From NCBI RefSeq assembly GCF_014203895.1, contig NZ_JACHJY010000003.1, positions 620,001-684,000 of the forward strand: DNA of 64,000 nt. The letters run 5' to 3'. Each line of letters starts with the position of its first letter. The first letter of the stretch is position 1. Source of the stretch: Streptomyces nymphaeiformis (GTDB lineage: Bacteria > Actinomycetota > Actinomycetes > Streptomycetales > Streptomycetaceae). The translations under genes and the position numbers were made by a program. Positions 16,974 to 26,190 of this stretch are shown here, piece by piece. The notes under the pieces were generated by a model. That model saw nothing but the letters and a program-made list of their open reading frames with translations. It was not told the origin of the DNA and searched no databases.

Positions 16974-17825
16974 TCAGTGGGCGGTCCAGCCGCCGTCGAG
17001 GGTGAGGGAGGTGCCGGTGATGAACGAGGCCTGGGGGCTGCAGAGGTAGAGGACGGCCTCGGCGACCTCCTCCGGTTCGATGAGCCGCTTGAGCGCCGAG
17101 TCCTTGAGGAGGACCTCGGCGAGGACGCGTTCCTCGGGGATGCCGTGGGCGGCGGCCTGGTCGGCGATCTGCTTCTCGACGAGCGGGGTGCGGACGTAGC
17201 CGGGGTTGACGCAGTTGGAGGTGACGCCGTGCGGCGCGCCTTCGAGGGCGGCGGTCTTGGAGAGGCCCTCCAGGCCGTGTTTGGCGGCCACATAGGCGGA
17301 CTTGAACGCGGAGGCGCGCAGCCCGTGGACGGAGGACAGGTTCACGATCCGCCCCCAGCCCTGGCCGTACATGTGGGGCAGGGCGCCGCGGATGAGCCGG
17401 AAGGGCGCCTCCAGCATCACGGTGAGGACGGTGTGGAAGACGTCCGGCGGGAACTCCTCGATGGGGCGGACGAGCTGGATCCCGGCGTTGTTGACGAGGA
17501 TGTCGGTGCCGGCGGCGGCCGCCTCCGCGGCGTCCAGGTCGGTCAGGTCGAGGAGCCGGGCGTCGAGGCCGCCGGGGAGGCCGCGGGCCTCCTCCGCGAG
17601 GGTCTCCAGGCCCTCGGCGGCCCGGTCGACGGCTCTGACCCGGGCCCCGGCGGCGGCGAGCCGCAGCGCGCAGGCGCGCCCGATGCCGCCGGCCGCGCCG
17701 GTGACGAGCGCGGTGCGGCCGGTGAGGTCGAGGGCGAGGCCCGCGGCGCGGGGCAGGGGCGAGGCGGGATCGGCACCGGGCTCGGTGCCGGCCACGGTGC
17801 CGGGTTCGGTGATGGGGGCGCTCAT
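16974..17825 (-). CDS. 3-hydroxybutyrate dehydrogenase (SDR)
   Basis: A 283-residue short-chain dehydrogenase. A low-complexity N-terminal extension precedes the cofactor motif TGAAGGIG (residues 42-49). NNAG follows, then NLSSVHG (catalytic Ser) and YVAAKHG (Tyr and Lys). SVHGLRASAFKSAYVAAKHG and the C-terminal end GTSLTLDGGW fit D-3-hydroxybutyrate dehydrogenase, which oxidises 3-hydroxybutyrate to acetoacetate with NAD+. ATG 17825 is the first plausible start. The gene sits just upstream of the GAF/PucR regulator. Confidence 0.85.
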   Translation of the reverse strand: MSAPITEPGTVAGTEPGADPASPLPRAAGLALDLTGRTALVTGAAGGIGRACALRLAAAGARVRAVDRAAEGLETLAEEARGLPGGLDARLLDLTDLDAAEAAAAGTDILVNNAGIQLVRPIEEFPPDVFHTVLTVMLEAPFRLIRGALPHMYGQGWGRIVNLSSVHGLRASAFKSAYVAAKHGLEGLSKTAALEGAPHGVTSNCVNPGYVRTPLVEKQIADQAAAHGIPEERVLAEVLLKDSALKRLIEPEEVAEAVLYLCSPQASFITGTSLTLDGGWTAH

Positions 17826-17880
17826 GTTCCGCACCCTATGAACGGGCCCCTGCCCCACCGATGTGCGCAGGGCCCATAGT

Positions 17881-18363
17881 TCAGCCGTTTGCTGTGGTGC
17901 GGAACCATGTGGGTTCGTCGGCGAGCGCCTTCTCGATCCGCAGGTAGGAGAAGCGCTTCATCTCCGGGAGCGCGTCCACGTCGAACCAGCCGACCTCGGT
18001 CGACTCCTCGTCGTTGACGCGCGCCTCGCCGCCGACCGCGCGGCAGCGGAAGGCGACGTCCATGTACTGGCAGATGTCGCCGTTGGGGTAGACGACGGGC
18101 TTGCGGAGGGTCTCCACGAGCACGATCCGCTCGGGCACGCAGTGCACCGCGGTCTCCTCGAACACCTCGCGGACCACGGCGTCGGCAGGCTGCTCCCCCG
18201 GGTCGACGATCCCGCCCACGAGCGCCCAGCGGCCGTTGTCGGCCCGCTTGCCGAGCAGGACCCGGCCCCGGTCGTCGAAGACGACGGCGCTCACGCCCGG
18301 CAGGAACAGCAGCTGGTGACCGGCCGTCGCGCGCAGTTCACGGATGAAGTCAGGAGTGCCCAT
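17881..18363 (-). CDS. Nudix hydrolase
   Basis: A 160-residue Nudix protein. The Nudix box GGIVDPGEQPADAVVREV followed by FEETA matches G-x5-E-x7-REUxEE, so the Mg2+-binding glutamates are intact. It should cleave a nucleoside diphosphate linked to another group; the exact substrate cannot be told. The gene is separate from its neighbours by short gaps. Confidence 0.88.
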   Translation of the reverse strand: MGTPDFIRELRATAGHQLLFLPGVSAVVFDDRGRVLLGKRADNGRWALVGGIVDPGEQPADAVVREVFEETAVHCVPERIVLVETLRKPVVYPNGDICQYMDVAFRCRAVGGEARVNDEESTEVGWFDVDALPEMKRFSYLRIEKALADEPTWFRTTANG

Positions 18364-18406
18364 GCCCCGACCCTAGATCATCAACGGACCGGGGCCGGGC
18401 CCTCCG

Positions 18407-20005
18407 TCAGGCCGCCGGGGTCCGGCGGGCGCGGACCGCGCGGGCGCCGGCCCAGCCGAGACCCGCCACCGCGAGGGCCGCGAGCAGGGCCTCGGGCAGG
18501 GTGCCGAGGCGGGTCGCGGGGGTCTGCGAGGACCGCAGCGGCACCTTCTCGACGAGGACGTCCGGGGTGAACATCTTCGTCTGCGCGACGATCTCGCCGT
18601 CGGGGCGGATGATCGCGCTCACGCCGCTGGTGACGGGCACGACGACCGCCCGGCTGTGCTCGACCGCGCGCACCCGGCTCATCGCGAGCTGCTGGTAGGT
18701 CATCTCGGTGCGGCCGAAGGTGGCGTTGTTGCTGGGGACGGAGATCAGCTGGGCGCCGTGGGTGACGGTGTCGCGCACGGCCCAGTCGAAGGCCGCCTCG
18801 TAGCAGGTCGCGAGGCCCACCTTCGTACCGGCGAGGTCGAAGACGCCGACCTTCGTGCCGGGGCCGAAGTCCCGGCTGACGCGGTCGACGTTGCTGTTGA
18901 AGAGCCGTACGAAGGACCGCATCGGGATGTACTCGCCGAAGGGCTGGACGTGCCGCTTGTCGTACGTGGCGACGGGGCCGCGCCGGGGGTCCCACTGGAT
19001 GAGGGTGTTGCGGAGCTTGCCGGTCTCGGGGGCGATGACGGCGCCGATCACGGTGGGCACGCCGATCGCCTTGACGGCGCCGTCGATGACGTCGGCCGCG
19101 TCGGGGTTCGCGTACGGGTCGATGTCGGAGGAGTTCTCCGGCCACAGCACGAAGTCGGGCTGCGGCTCACGGCCCTCCTTGACGGCCTGGGCGAGCTCGC
19201 GGGTGCGGGCCACGTGGTTGTCGAGGACGGCGCGGCGCTGGGCGTTGAAGTCGAGGCCCAGGCGGGGCACGTTGCCCTGTACGGCCGCGACGGTGGCGGT
19301 GCCGTCCTCGGCGGAGTCGTCGACGAGGGGCAGCGCGGCGAGGGCGCCGGTGACCGGGACGAGGACCGCGAGCGCGGCGGCGGCGAGCGGGCCGCGCGGG
19401 ACGGTGCCGGTGGCCCTGTACGCGCGGAACCGCCGGACAGCCTCGTACAGGCCGAACCCGCACAGGGCGACGGCGAAGCCCAGCACCGGGGTGCCGCCGA
19501 CGGCGGCGAGCGGCAGGAACACGCCGTCCGCCTGCCCGAAGGCCACCTTGCCCCAGGGGAAGCCGCCGAAGGGCACGCGCGCGCGTGCCCCCTCCCCGAG
19601 GATCCACACCCCGGCGGCGAAGAACGGCCACCAGGGGAGCCGGGAGACGGCCGCGATGCCGAGGCCCGCGGCGGCGACGAAGAGCGCCTCGACGGCGGCG
19701 AGGGCCAGCCACGGACCGGCGCCGACCTCCTCACCGGTCCACACGAGGAGCGGGAGCAGGAAGCCGAGCCCCGCGAGGTAGCCGAGGCCGAACCCGGCGC
19801 GGAGCCGGCGGCCCCGCAGGGTCCAGCCGAGCAGCGCGAAGGCGGGCAGCGCGAGCCACCACAGGGGGCGCGGGGGGAAGCTCAGGAAGAGCAGGAACCC
19901 GGACAGCAGAGCCGCCCCGGGCCGCACGAACCGCCGCAGCCGGGAGCCCGGCGTGGGTGCGGTGTCGGGACCGGGCGCTTCGACGGGGGTGATGGTGGCG
20001 CTCAC
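18407..20005 (-). CDS. lnt: Apolipoprotein N-acyltransferase
   Basis: A 532-residue membrane enzyme that acylates the N-terminal Cys of lipoproteins. The first half has several membrane helices (AALLSGFLLFLSFPPRPLWW and following). The second half is a nitrilase domain with the catalytic triad visible: Glu290 in LWPENSSD, Lys350 in YDKRHVQPFGEY and Cys401 in LATCYEAAF. The last helix (ALLAALAVAGLGWAGARAV) anchors the C-terminus. Streptomyces often have more than one lnt; this one looks complete. Confidence 0.92.
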   Translation of the reverse strand: MSATITPVEAPGPDTAPTPGSRLRRFVRPGAALLSGFLLFLSFPPRPLWWLALPAFALLGWTLRGRRLRAGFGLGYLAGLGFLLPLLVWTGEEVGAGPWLALAAVEALFVAAAGLGIAAVSRLPWWPFFAAGVWILGEGARARVPFGGFPWGKVAFGQADGVFLPLAAVGGTPVLGFAVALCGFGLYEAVRRFRAYRATGTVPRGPLAAAALAVLVPVTGALAALPLVDDSAEDGTATVAAVQGNVPRLGLDFNAQRRAVLDNHVARTRELAQAVKEGREPQPDFVLWPENSSDIDPYANPDAADVIDGAVKAIGVPTVIGAVIAPETGKLRNTLIQWDPRRGPVATYDKRHVQPFGEYIPMRSFVRLFNSNVDRVSRDFGPGTKVGVFDLAGTKVGLATCYEAAFDWAVRDTVTHGAQLISVPSNNATFGRTEMTYQQLAMSRVRAVEHSRAVVVPVTSGVSAIIRPDGEIVAQTKMFTPDVLVEKVPLRSSQTPATRLGTLPEALLAALAVAGLGWAGARAVRARRTPAA

Positions 20006-20105
20006 CTTGGGGAGTCTACGTGTCGTCCCTGTGCGGGAGGAGGGTGGTACGGCCCGGCGCGGAGCGTCTCCCGGGCGGCTGTACCGGGGTGTCGCTCCGT
20101 CCCGG

Positions 20106-20660
20106 TCACACCCCGGTCGGGGCGGGCGGGGTCGGTGGGGCCGGGTGGCGCAGGCGGGCGCGGATGACGCGTACCGCGGACTCGGCGTCGTCGACGGTCA
20201 CGGTGAAGGTCAGGCCGTCGCCGAGGCGCAGGACCAGGGCCTCGCCCCGCCGGACGATGACGGCGGTGCCCTTCTCGGGCCGCCAGCGGTAGCCCCAGCC
20301 GCCCCACTGGCGCGGGGTGACGCTGGGCGCGAAGTCGGCGCCGACGACCTGGGTGAGCGGGATGCGGCGGCGCGGCACGCCGATGTGGCCGCAGCGGACC
20401 TCCATGGCGCGGTCGTCGACCTTCACGGCGACGTGGACGAAGGCGAGGGTCCCGAAGAGGACGAGGAGTCCGGCGGCGACGCAGCCGATCACCGCCATGA
20501 GGAGGGCGGCGATGCCGGAGGTCCACGGGGACTCGACGGCGAGGGTGATGCCGAGGGCCATGCAGGCGGCGCCGGCGGCGGCCGCGACCCACTGGAAGCG
20601 GTTGGTCGCGCGGCCGGTCCAGACGGCGGGTGCCGGCTCGTTCCGGGAAAGCTCCCTCAT
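20106..20660 (-). CDS. Membrane protein with PH-like domain
   Basis: A 184-residue protein. Two hydrophobic segments lie near the N-terminus (WVAAAAGAACMALGITLAV and IAALLMAVIGCVAAGLLVLF). A beta-rich soluble part follows (MEVRCGHIGVPRRRIPLTQV, GYRWRPEKGTAVIVRRGEAL) that resembles bacterial PH-like domains. ATG 20660 was chosen because the longer frame upstream is low-complexity. Function unknown. Confidence 0.75.
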   Translation of the reverse strand: MRELSRNEPAPAVWTGRATNRFQWVAAAAGAACMALGITLAVESPWTSGIAALLMAVIGCVAAGLLVLFGTLAFVHVAVKVDDRAMEVRCGHIGVPRRRIPLTQVVGADFAPSVTPRQWGGWGYRWRPEKGTAVIVRRGEALVLRLGDGLTFTVTVDDAESAVRVIRARLRHPAPPTPPAPTGV

Positions 20661-20721
20661 GAGGGGAGAGTACCCGGGATCGGCGCGGTCAGCGCGCCGG
20701 AGCGCAGTGGTCCGGTGACGC

Positions 20722-21516
20722 TCAGTGCGCGGCGGCCGTGGCCGCGAGGGCGCGGCCCTCCGCGTAGCCGAGGGCCGGGGCGGGGAGCTGTCCGGGGCGT
20801 CCGCTGAGGAGGACGGAGAGGGTGCCGGTGGGGTCCGCGTCGGGCGCGGGCTCGGCACCGATCCGGCGCAGGGCCTGGGCGGCGACGGCGTCGGCGGAGC
20901 CGTGGAAGACGATCGGCGGGAGCCCGGCCCGGCGGCGGGCCTCCAGGGCGGCGACGATCCGCTCCTCGACGAGTTCGTAGTGGGTGCAGCCGAGGACGAC
21001 GGCGCGGACGTCGGTCGGGGTGAGCGCGGCGGCCGCGGCGACGGCGGCGTCCACGGCGTCCGCGTCGGCGTGCTCGACGGCGTCGGCGAGTCCCGGGCAG
21101 GGCACCTCGGTGACCTCGGCGCCGTCGGCGAAGTCGCGGATGAGTCCGCGCTGGTAGGCGCTGCCGGTGGTGGCGGGGGTGGCCCAGATGGCGACCTTGC
21201 CGGCGGCCGCGGCGGCGGGCTTGATCGCGGGGACGGTGCCGATGACGGGGATGTCCGGTTCGAGGGCGGCGCGCAGGGCGGGCAGGGCGTGCACGGTGGC
21301 GGTGTTGCAGGCCACGATGAGCGCCTGCGGCCGGTGCGCGGCGGCGGCGAGGGCGACGTCGACGGCGCGGCCCGTCAGGTCCTCGGGGGTACGGGGTCCC
21401 CAGGGCATGCCGTCGGGGTCGTTGGAGAGCAGGATGTCCGCGTCCGGCCGGAGCCGTCGCACCGCGGCCGCCGCCGGGAGCAGGCCGATTCCGGAGTCCA
21501 TGAGCGCGATCTTCAC
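20722..21516 (-). CDS. Glutamate/aspartate racemase-family protein
   Basis: A 264-residue homologue of glutamate racemase. The motifs are in order: MDSGIG with Asp7, ACNTAT with Cys70 and GCTHYE with Cys177, so both catalytic cysteines are kept. The usual YGDT/PYG region is replaced by LLSNDPDGMPWGPR, which differs from typical MurI. It may be a paralogue rather than the peptidoglycan enzyme, which cell-wall synthesis needs elsewhere. It is divergent from the glycosyltransferase gene. Confidence 0.8.
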   Translation of the reverse strand: MKIALMDSGIGLLPAAAAVRRLRPDADILLSNDPDGMPWGPRTPEDLTGRAVDVALAAAAHRPQALIVACNTATVHALPALRAALEPDIPVIGTVPAIKPAAAAAGKVAIWATPATTGSAYQRGLIRDFADGAEVTEVPCPGLADAVEHADADAVDAAVAAAAALTPTDVRAVVLGCTHYELVEERIVAALEARRRAGLPPIVFHGSADAVAAQALRRIGAEPAPDADPTGTLSVLLSGRPGQLPAPALGYAEGRALAATAAAH

Positions 21517-21574
21517 CCGGTCACCCTAGCCGATGAGCCGTTCGTCCCCCGCGATCTGGGGCAGACTGCCGCGA

Positions 21575-22750
21575 ATGAGCACCCTTGCCTGGTTCTCGAT
21601 CGCGTCCCTGGCCGTCTGGCTCTGGCTGCTGCTCGGCCAGGGCTTCTTCTGGCGCACGGACCAGCGGCTGCCGCCGGAGCGCCCCGGGGGTGGGCGGTGG
21701 CCGCGGGTGGCCGTGGTGGTGCCCGCGCGGGACGAGGCGGAGGTCCTGCCGCTGAGCCTGCCGTCGCTGCTCGCGCAGGACTATCCGGGGATCGCGGAGG
21801 TCTTCCTCGTCGACGACGGGAGTACGGACGGGACGGGGAGGCTGGCCGTCGAGCTGGCCGCCCGGGACGGCGGGCTGCCGCTGACCGTCGTGTCGCCGGG
21901 GGAGCCGGAGCCGGGCTGGACGGGGAAGCTGTGGGCGCTGCGGCACGGGATGGCGCTGGCACGCGCGCGGGGCCCGGAGTTCCTACTGCTCACGGACGCG
22001 GACATCGCACACGAGCCGGACAGTCTGCGGCGTCTCGTGGCGGCGGCCGTCGGGAACGATCTGGACCTGGTGTCGCAGATGGCCCGGCTGCGGGTGGCGA
22101 GCTTCTGGGAGCGTCTCGTCGTGCCGGCGTTCGTCTACTTCTTCGCGCAGCTGTATCCGTTCCGCTGGATCAACCGGACGCGGCCGCTCGCGACGGCGGC
22201 GGCGGGCGGCTGCGTGCTGCTGCGGACGGAGGCGGCGGTGGCGGCGGACGTGCCGGAGGCGATCCGGCAGGCGGTGATCGACGACGTGTCGCTCGCGCGG
22301 GCCGTACGGCGGGCCGGGGGGCGGATCTGGCTCGGGCTCGCCGAACGGGTCGACAGCGTCCGCCCGTACCCGGGTCTCGGCGAGCTGTGGCGGATGGTCG
22401 CGCGGAGCGCGTACGCCCAACTGCGGCACAGTCCGCTGCTGCTCGTGGGGACGGTCGCGGGGCTCGCGCTCGTCTATCTGGTGCCGCCGGTGGCCCTGGC
22501 GGCCGGCGCGTGGGGCGGGGACGCGCCGGCGGCGTGGGCCGGGGGTGCCGCGTGGGCGGTGATGGCGGGGACGTACGTGCCGATGCTCCGCTACTACCGG
22601 CAGCCGCTGTGGCTCGCTCCCCTGCTGCCGTTCACCGCGTTCCTCTACCTCCTGATGACGGTGGACTCGGCGGTGCGGCACTACCGGGGCCGGGGCGCGG
22701 CGTGGAAGGGCCGGACGTACGCGCGCCCGGAGGCGGCACCGGACCGCTGA
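21575..22750 (+). CDS. HpnB-type family 2 glycosyltransferase
   Basis: A 391-residue membrane-bound GT-A glycosyltransferase. A hydrophobic N-terminal helix (STLAWFSIASLAVWLWLLLG) precedes VAVVVPARDEAEVLPLSLPS. VFLVDDGSTDGT and LLTDADIAH hold the nucleotide-sugar and metal-binding aspartates. Later QAVIDDVSLARAVRRAGG matches the acid region. Several helices lie at the C-terminus. The overall layout is that of HpnB, found with hopanoid genes, but no squalene/hopene cyclase lies in the window, so the link to hopanoids is by family only. ATG 21575 was chosen. Confidence 0.82.
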   Translation: MSTLAWFSIASLAVWLWLLLGQGFFWRTDQRLPPERPGGGRWPRVAVVVPARDEAEVLPLSLPSLLAQDYPGIAEVFLVDDGSTDGTGRLAVELAARDGGLPLTVVSPGEPEPGWTGKLWALRHGMALARARGPEFLLLTDADIAHEPDSLRRLVAAAVGNDLDLVSQMARLRVASFWERLVVPAFVYFFAQLYPFRWINRTRPLATAAAGGCVLLRTEAAVAADVPEAIRQAVIDDVSLARAVRRAGGRIWLGLAERVDSVRPYPGLGELWRMVARSAYAQLRHSPLLLVGTVAGLALVYLVPPVALAAGAWGGDAPAAWAGGAAWAVMAGTYVPMLRYYRQPLWLAPLLPFTAFLYLLMTVDSAVRHYRGRGAAWKGRTYARPEAAPDR

Positions 22751-22771
22751 ACGCCCCGGCTCCCGGTCGGG

Positions 22772-24199
22772 TCAGCCGGAGATCCCGGCGGGCTCCTCCA
22801 CCGCAGCCGGGGTGTCGGCCGGGGCGGCCGCTGCGGGCCGCTGCTGCCGTCGGCGGGCCGTGAGGAGGTGGACGACCGTGAGGAGGGCCAGCCAGACCAC
22901 GCCGACGACGAGCGCCACGCGGGTGCTCTCGTGGAGGGCGAGCAGGACCATCACCGCGGCCATGAAGAGGACGGTGACGATCTGGCCGTAGGGCCAGAAC
23001 GGGGCCGGGAACTTCAGGGAGGCGGCTTCCTCGGCGGACATCGAGCGGCGGGCCTTCAGCTGGGTGAGCAGGATCATCATCCAGACGAAGACCGTGGCGA
23101 ACGTGGCGATGGAGGAGATGATCAGGAAGATCCTGCCCGGGACGAGGGCGTTCATCAGGACGGCGAGGAGCAGGGCGCCGATCATGACGAGGGTGGTCAC
23201 CCAGGGCACGCCGTTGCGGCTCACGCGACACATGACGGAGGGGCCGTGTCCGCGCTCGGCGAGGCCGTACATCGTGCGGCCCGCGGCGAAGATGTCGCTG
23301 TTGATGGCGGACAGCGCGGCGGTGAGGACCACGACGTTGAGGACGGCGGCCGCGGACTTGAGGCCCACTCCGGCGAAGATCTGCACGAAGGGGCTGCCCG
23401 AGTCGCTGATCTGCTGCCAGGGGGTGATCGACATGATCACGGCGAGGGTCAGCACGTAGAAGAGGATGATCCGCAGCGGGATGGAGTTCACCGCGCCCGG
23501 GATGGCCTTCTCCGGGGACTGCGCCTCGCCGGCCGTGACGCCGATGATCTCGGTGCCGCCGAAGGCGAACATGACGATGGCGAAGGAGATGACGAAGCCG
23601 TCGGCGCCGCCCGCGAAGAAGCCGCCGTCGTCCCACAGGTTGGACAGGCCGATGTGGGCGTGGCCGCCGCCGAGGCCGAAGGCGATCACCGCGATGCCGA
23701 CGACGATCATCGCGACGATGGCGACGATCTTCACGAGGGACAGCCAGAACTCCAGCTCGCCGAAGACCTTGACGCTGACGAGGTTGAGCGCGCCGACGAT
23801 GAGGACGGCGGCCAGGACCCAGATCCAGCGCGGGACGTCGGGGAACCAGAAGCCCATGTAGACCCCGATGGCCGTGACGTCGGCGACGGCGACGATGACC
23901 ATCTCGAAGGCGTACGTCCAGCCGGTGACGAAGCCGGCGAGCGGCCCGAGGTGCCGGTTCGCGTACTCGCCGAAGGAGCCGGCGCAGGGGGACGCCACGG
24001 CCATCTCGCCGAGGGACCTCAGGACGAGGAAGACGGCGGCGCCGCCGATCAGGTAGGCGAGGAGGACCGCGGGGCCGCCCGCCCGGATGGATTCGGACGA
24101 GCCGTAGAAGAGCCCGGTGCCGATCGCGGAGCCGAGGGCGATGAAGCGGATGTGCCGCGAGTTGAGCCCACGGCTCAGGCCGGCGTTTTCGGTACGCAA
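22772..24199 (-). CDS. APC-family amino acid permease, probably for histidine
   Basis: A 475-residue transporter with about 12 membrane helices. The start [20 protein letters not shown] is the APC glycine-rich motif, and [24 protein letters not shown] sequence follows. [17 protein letters not shown] matches helix 6 of the amino acid transporter subgroup. It is divergent from an IclR gene and next to hutU, hutG and a HutC-type regulator, so histidine or urocanate is the likely substrate. That assignment is inference from location. Confidence 0.88.
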   Translation of the reverse strand: MRTENAGLSRGLNSRHIRFIALGSAIGTGLFYGSSESIRAGGPAVLLAYLIGGAAVFLVLRSLGEMAVASPCAGSFGEYANRHLGPLAGFVTGWTYAFEMVIVAVADVTAIGVYMGFWFPDVPRWIWVLAAVLIVGALNLVSVKVFGELEFWLSLVKIVAIVAMIVVGIAVIAFGLGGGHAHIGLSNLWDDGGFFAGGADGFVISFAIVMFAFGGTEIIGVTAGEAQSPEKAIPGAVNSIPLRIILFYVLTLAVIMSITPWQQISDSGSPFVQIFAGVGLKSAAAVLNVVVLTAALSAINSDIFAAGRTMYGLAERGHGPSVMCRVSRNGVPWVTTLVMIGALLLAVLMNALVPGRIFLIISSIATFATVFVWMMILLTQLKARRSMSAEEAASLKFPAPFWPYGQIVTVLFMAAVMVLLALHESTRVALVVGVVWLALLTVVHLLTARRRQQRPAAAAPADTPAAVEEPAGISG

Positions 24200-24301
24200 A
24201 CGAGTGTCTCCCTCGTGGGGGGGGCGGGGCGTCGGAGGACCTGGCCGGGCGGTGCGTCTCGCGGCACGCCCGTCGTTCGAGCTGCCGACGGCGAATGCCA
24301 G

Positions 24302-24325
24302 CCTGTATATTCCTGTCTATACAGG
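24302..24325. promoter_or_regulatory. Inverted repeat operator in the permease/IclR promoter region
   Basis: CCTGTATA and TATACAGG form perfect 8-bp arms around an 8-bp spacer. The spacer end plus the right arm also reads CCTGTCTATACAGG, so three half-sites overlap. TGTCTATACA resembles binding sites known for HutC-type GntR repressors (TGTATATACA-like). The site ends 19 bp before the IclR start codon. Confidence 0.65.
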
Positions 24326-24344
24326 TGCGTCAAGAGGTGACCCG

Positions 24345-25181
24345 ATGACTGAACGCAAACCGACACCCGGTCCCGCGTCGAGCGCCTCTCCCGCGGTCGC
24401 GCGCGCCCTGGACATGCTCATGTACCTGGCCGCCCGGCCCGGACTCGTACAGGCCGCCACACTCGCCCGTGACCTGGGCATTCCGCGCTCGTCCGCGTAC
24501 CACATCCTCACCGTGCTGACCGACCGCGGCTTCGTCACGTACGTCCCGTCGGAACAGGCGTACGGGCTCGGCGTCTCCTCCTTCGAGGTGGGCTCGGCCT
24601 ACCTGCGCCACGAACCCCTGGAGCGGCTCGCCCGGCCGATCCTGCGCGCCACCGCGAGCCGCCTCGGCCAGACCGTGCACCTCGGCATCCTGCACGGCGC
24701 GGAGACCGTCTACCTGCTCAAGGAGCGCCCGCCGGCCCGCGCGGGGGACGTCGACATCGCACTCGTGACGGATGTCGGCGTGCGCCTGCCCGCCCATCTG
24801 ACGGCCAACGGCCGCGCCATCCTCGCCCACACCTCGGAGGCGCAGCTGCGGGCGCTGTTCCCCCGGCCCGGCGATCTGACCACCCGCACCGGACGCGGGC
24901 CGCGCTCCCTGCCGGAACTGACCGGCGAACTGGCCCGGGAGCGGGAGCGCGGCTGGTCGCAGGAGGTGGAGCTGGTGTCCCAGGGGTTCTGCTCGATGGG
25001 GGTGGCCGCGTTCGACCACAACGAGCGGCCGGTCGCCGCGATCAGCACCACCTGGCGCCGCCACCACGGCCGGCACGACACCGAGGACGTGCGCCAGGCC
25101 CTGGCGCAGGGTGCGGCACGGCTGACCGCGGCCGTCTCGGGACACGCGCCGACGGGCGCGGGGGCACGGACCGCCGCCTGA
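24345..25181 (+). CDS. IclR-family regulator (hut locus, first copy)
   Basis: A 278-residue IclR-type regulator. The winged helix-turn-helix is at residues 20-80 (LARDLGIPRSSAYHILTVLT). The effector domain follows with LGQTVHLGILHGAETVYLLK and VRLPAHLTANGRAILAH. ATG 24345 has GAGGTGA 4-10 bp upstream. It is divergent from the permease and convergent with the GntR gene. It is clearly related to the second IclR gene at 34198, with the same RLPAHLTAxGRAxLA block, suggesting duplication within the hut locus. Confidence 0.87.
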   Translation: MTERKPTPGPASSASPAVARALDMLMYLAARPGLVQAATLARDLGIPRSSAYHILTVLTDRGFVTYVPSEQAYGLGVSSFEVGSAYLRHEPLERLARPILRATASRLGQTVHLGILHGAETVYLLKERPPARAGDVDIALVTDVGVRLPAHLTANGRAILAHTSEAQLRALFPRPGDLTTRTGRGPRSLPELTGELARERERGWSQEVELVSQGFCSMGVAAFDHNERPVAAISTTWRRHHGRHDTEDVRQALAQGAARLTAAVSGHAPTGAGARTAA

Positions 25182-25228
25182 GCCGCCTCGGCCAGACCGC
25201 CGCCTGAGCCGCCTCCGCCCGCGCCGGC

Positions 25229-26005
25229 TCAGTGCGTGGCGAACGCGCCTTCGAGGCGGTAGCGGGAGCCCGGGTGGAGCAGGCGCGCGATGCTCACGAG
25301 CGCGTCCCGCGACCACGTGCGGCGCAGGATCAGCAGGCACGGCTCGGACGGTCCGATGCCGAGGATCTCGCATTCCTCGGGGGTCGCCAGGACCGCCTCC
25401 ACGATGTGCTCGCCCCGCCCCAGCGGCGCGACCTTCGACAGGAACGTGTACGGGGTCTGCAGCGTGAAGTCCTGCTCCAGATAGCCCGGGGCGAAGGCCG
25501 GGTTGACGTAGCGGTCCTCCAGCTGGAGCGGCACCCCGTCCTCGTAGTGCACCACGCGCGAGCGGAACACCCGCTGCCCGGTGCCGAGACCGAGGTGCGC
25601 GCCGGTCCTGTCGTCGGCCTCCTCCTCGCCCAGGGACAGCACACGGGCGGCGTAGGCGTGGCCGCGGTGGTGCACCTCGTCGGCGATGTTGTGGACCTCG
25701 AGGAGCGCGGAGCTGGCCTTGCGCTGGGCGACGAAGCTGCCGACGCCCATGACGCGCCGGATGACGCCCTCGGCGGCGAGCTCGCGCAGGGCACGGTTGA
25801 CGGTCATCCGGGACAGGCCGAGGGCCTCGACGAACTGGCTCTCCGAGGGCAGGGCGTCGTCCTCCTGCCAGTGGCCGTCCCGGATCCGCCGCTGGACGAG
25901 CTCCTTGACGCGCTGGTACGCGGGGACGGAACCGCCCCCGCCCTGCGCGTACCACCGGGCCAGCTCCACCGGGTCCACGGCCACGCCGCCCACCGTCCTC
26001 GCCAT
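25229..26005 (-). CDS. GntR/HutC-family regulator
   Basis: A 258-residue regulator with an N-terminal GntR helix-turn-helix (LPSESQFVEALGLSRMTVNR) and a C-terminal UTRA effector domain (EEEADDRTGAHLGLGTGQRV, QDFTLQTPYTFLSKVAPLGR). This architecture is that of HutC, the urocanate-responsive repressor of histidine use. ATG 26005 was chosen because upstream codons lack homology. It is divergent from hutU, fitting control of that gene. Confidence 0.87.
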   Translation of the reverse strand: MARTVGGVAVDPVELARWYAQGGGGSVPAYQRVKELVQRRIRDGHWQEDDALPSESQFVEALGLSRMTVNRALRELAAEGVIRRVMGVGSFVAQRKASSALLEVHNIADEVHHRGHAYAARVLSLGEEEADDRTGAHLGLGTGQRVFRSRVVHYEDGVPLQLEDRYVNPAFAPGYLEQDFTLQTPYTFLSKVAPLGRGEHIVEAVLATPEECEILGIGPSEPCLLILRRTWSRDALVSIARLLHPGSRYRLEGAFATH

Positions 26006-26091
26006 CCGCTCCCCCTGCCTCCTACCTGGGACGAATCCTAGGGGAGCGGTGCCGGCGGCGACCGGGCCGATGGTCCCGTTCCGGGGGAAGT

Positions 26092-26107
26092 GTCTCGGAT
26101 CCGAGAG
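26092..26107. promoter_or_regulatory. Palindromic operator upstream of hutU
   Basis: GTCTCGGATCCGAGAG, with a perfect 14-bp palindromic core. It matches the hutH-side palindrome (GTCTGGGATCCCAGAC at 34146) at 13 of 16 positions. It lies 84 bp before the hutU start and 86 bp before the divergent GntR start. It is a candidate for binding by the hut IclR regulator. Confidence 0.6.
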
Positions 26108-26190
26108 ATGCGGGCGCCGCCGCTGGTCCCGGCTCCGCCGCTCGCGTGTCATGACGGTGCACAACGGCTCGATCCCCTTGAGGAGCAACC

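Noticed and set aside
14861..17293. Very long minus-strand frame of 810 codons
   Set aside because: It is a GC-driven shadow of the regulator and dehydrogenase genes. The peptide is Arg/Pro/Ala-rich with no domain.
25182..25228. Duplicated GACCGCCGCCTGAGCCGCCT segment after the first IclR gene
   Set aside because: A short slippage duplication at the 3' end of the gene without evident function.
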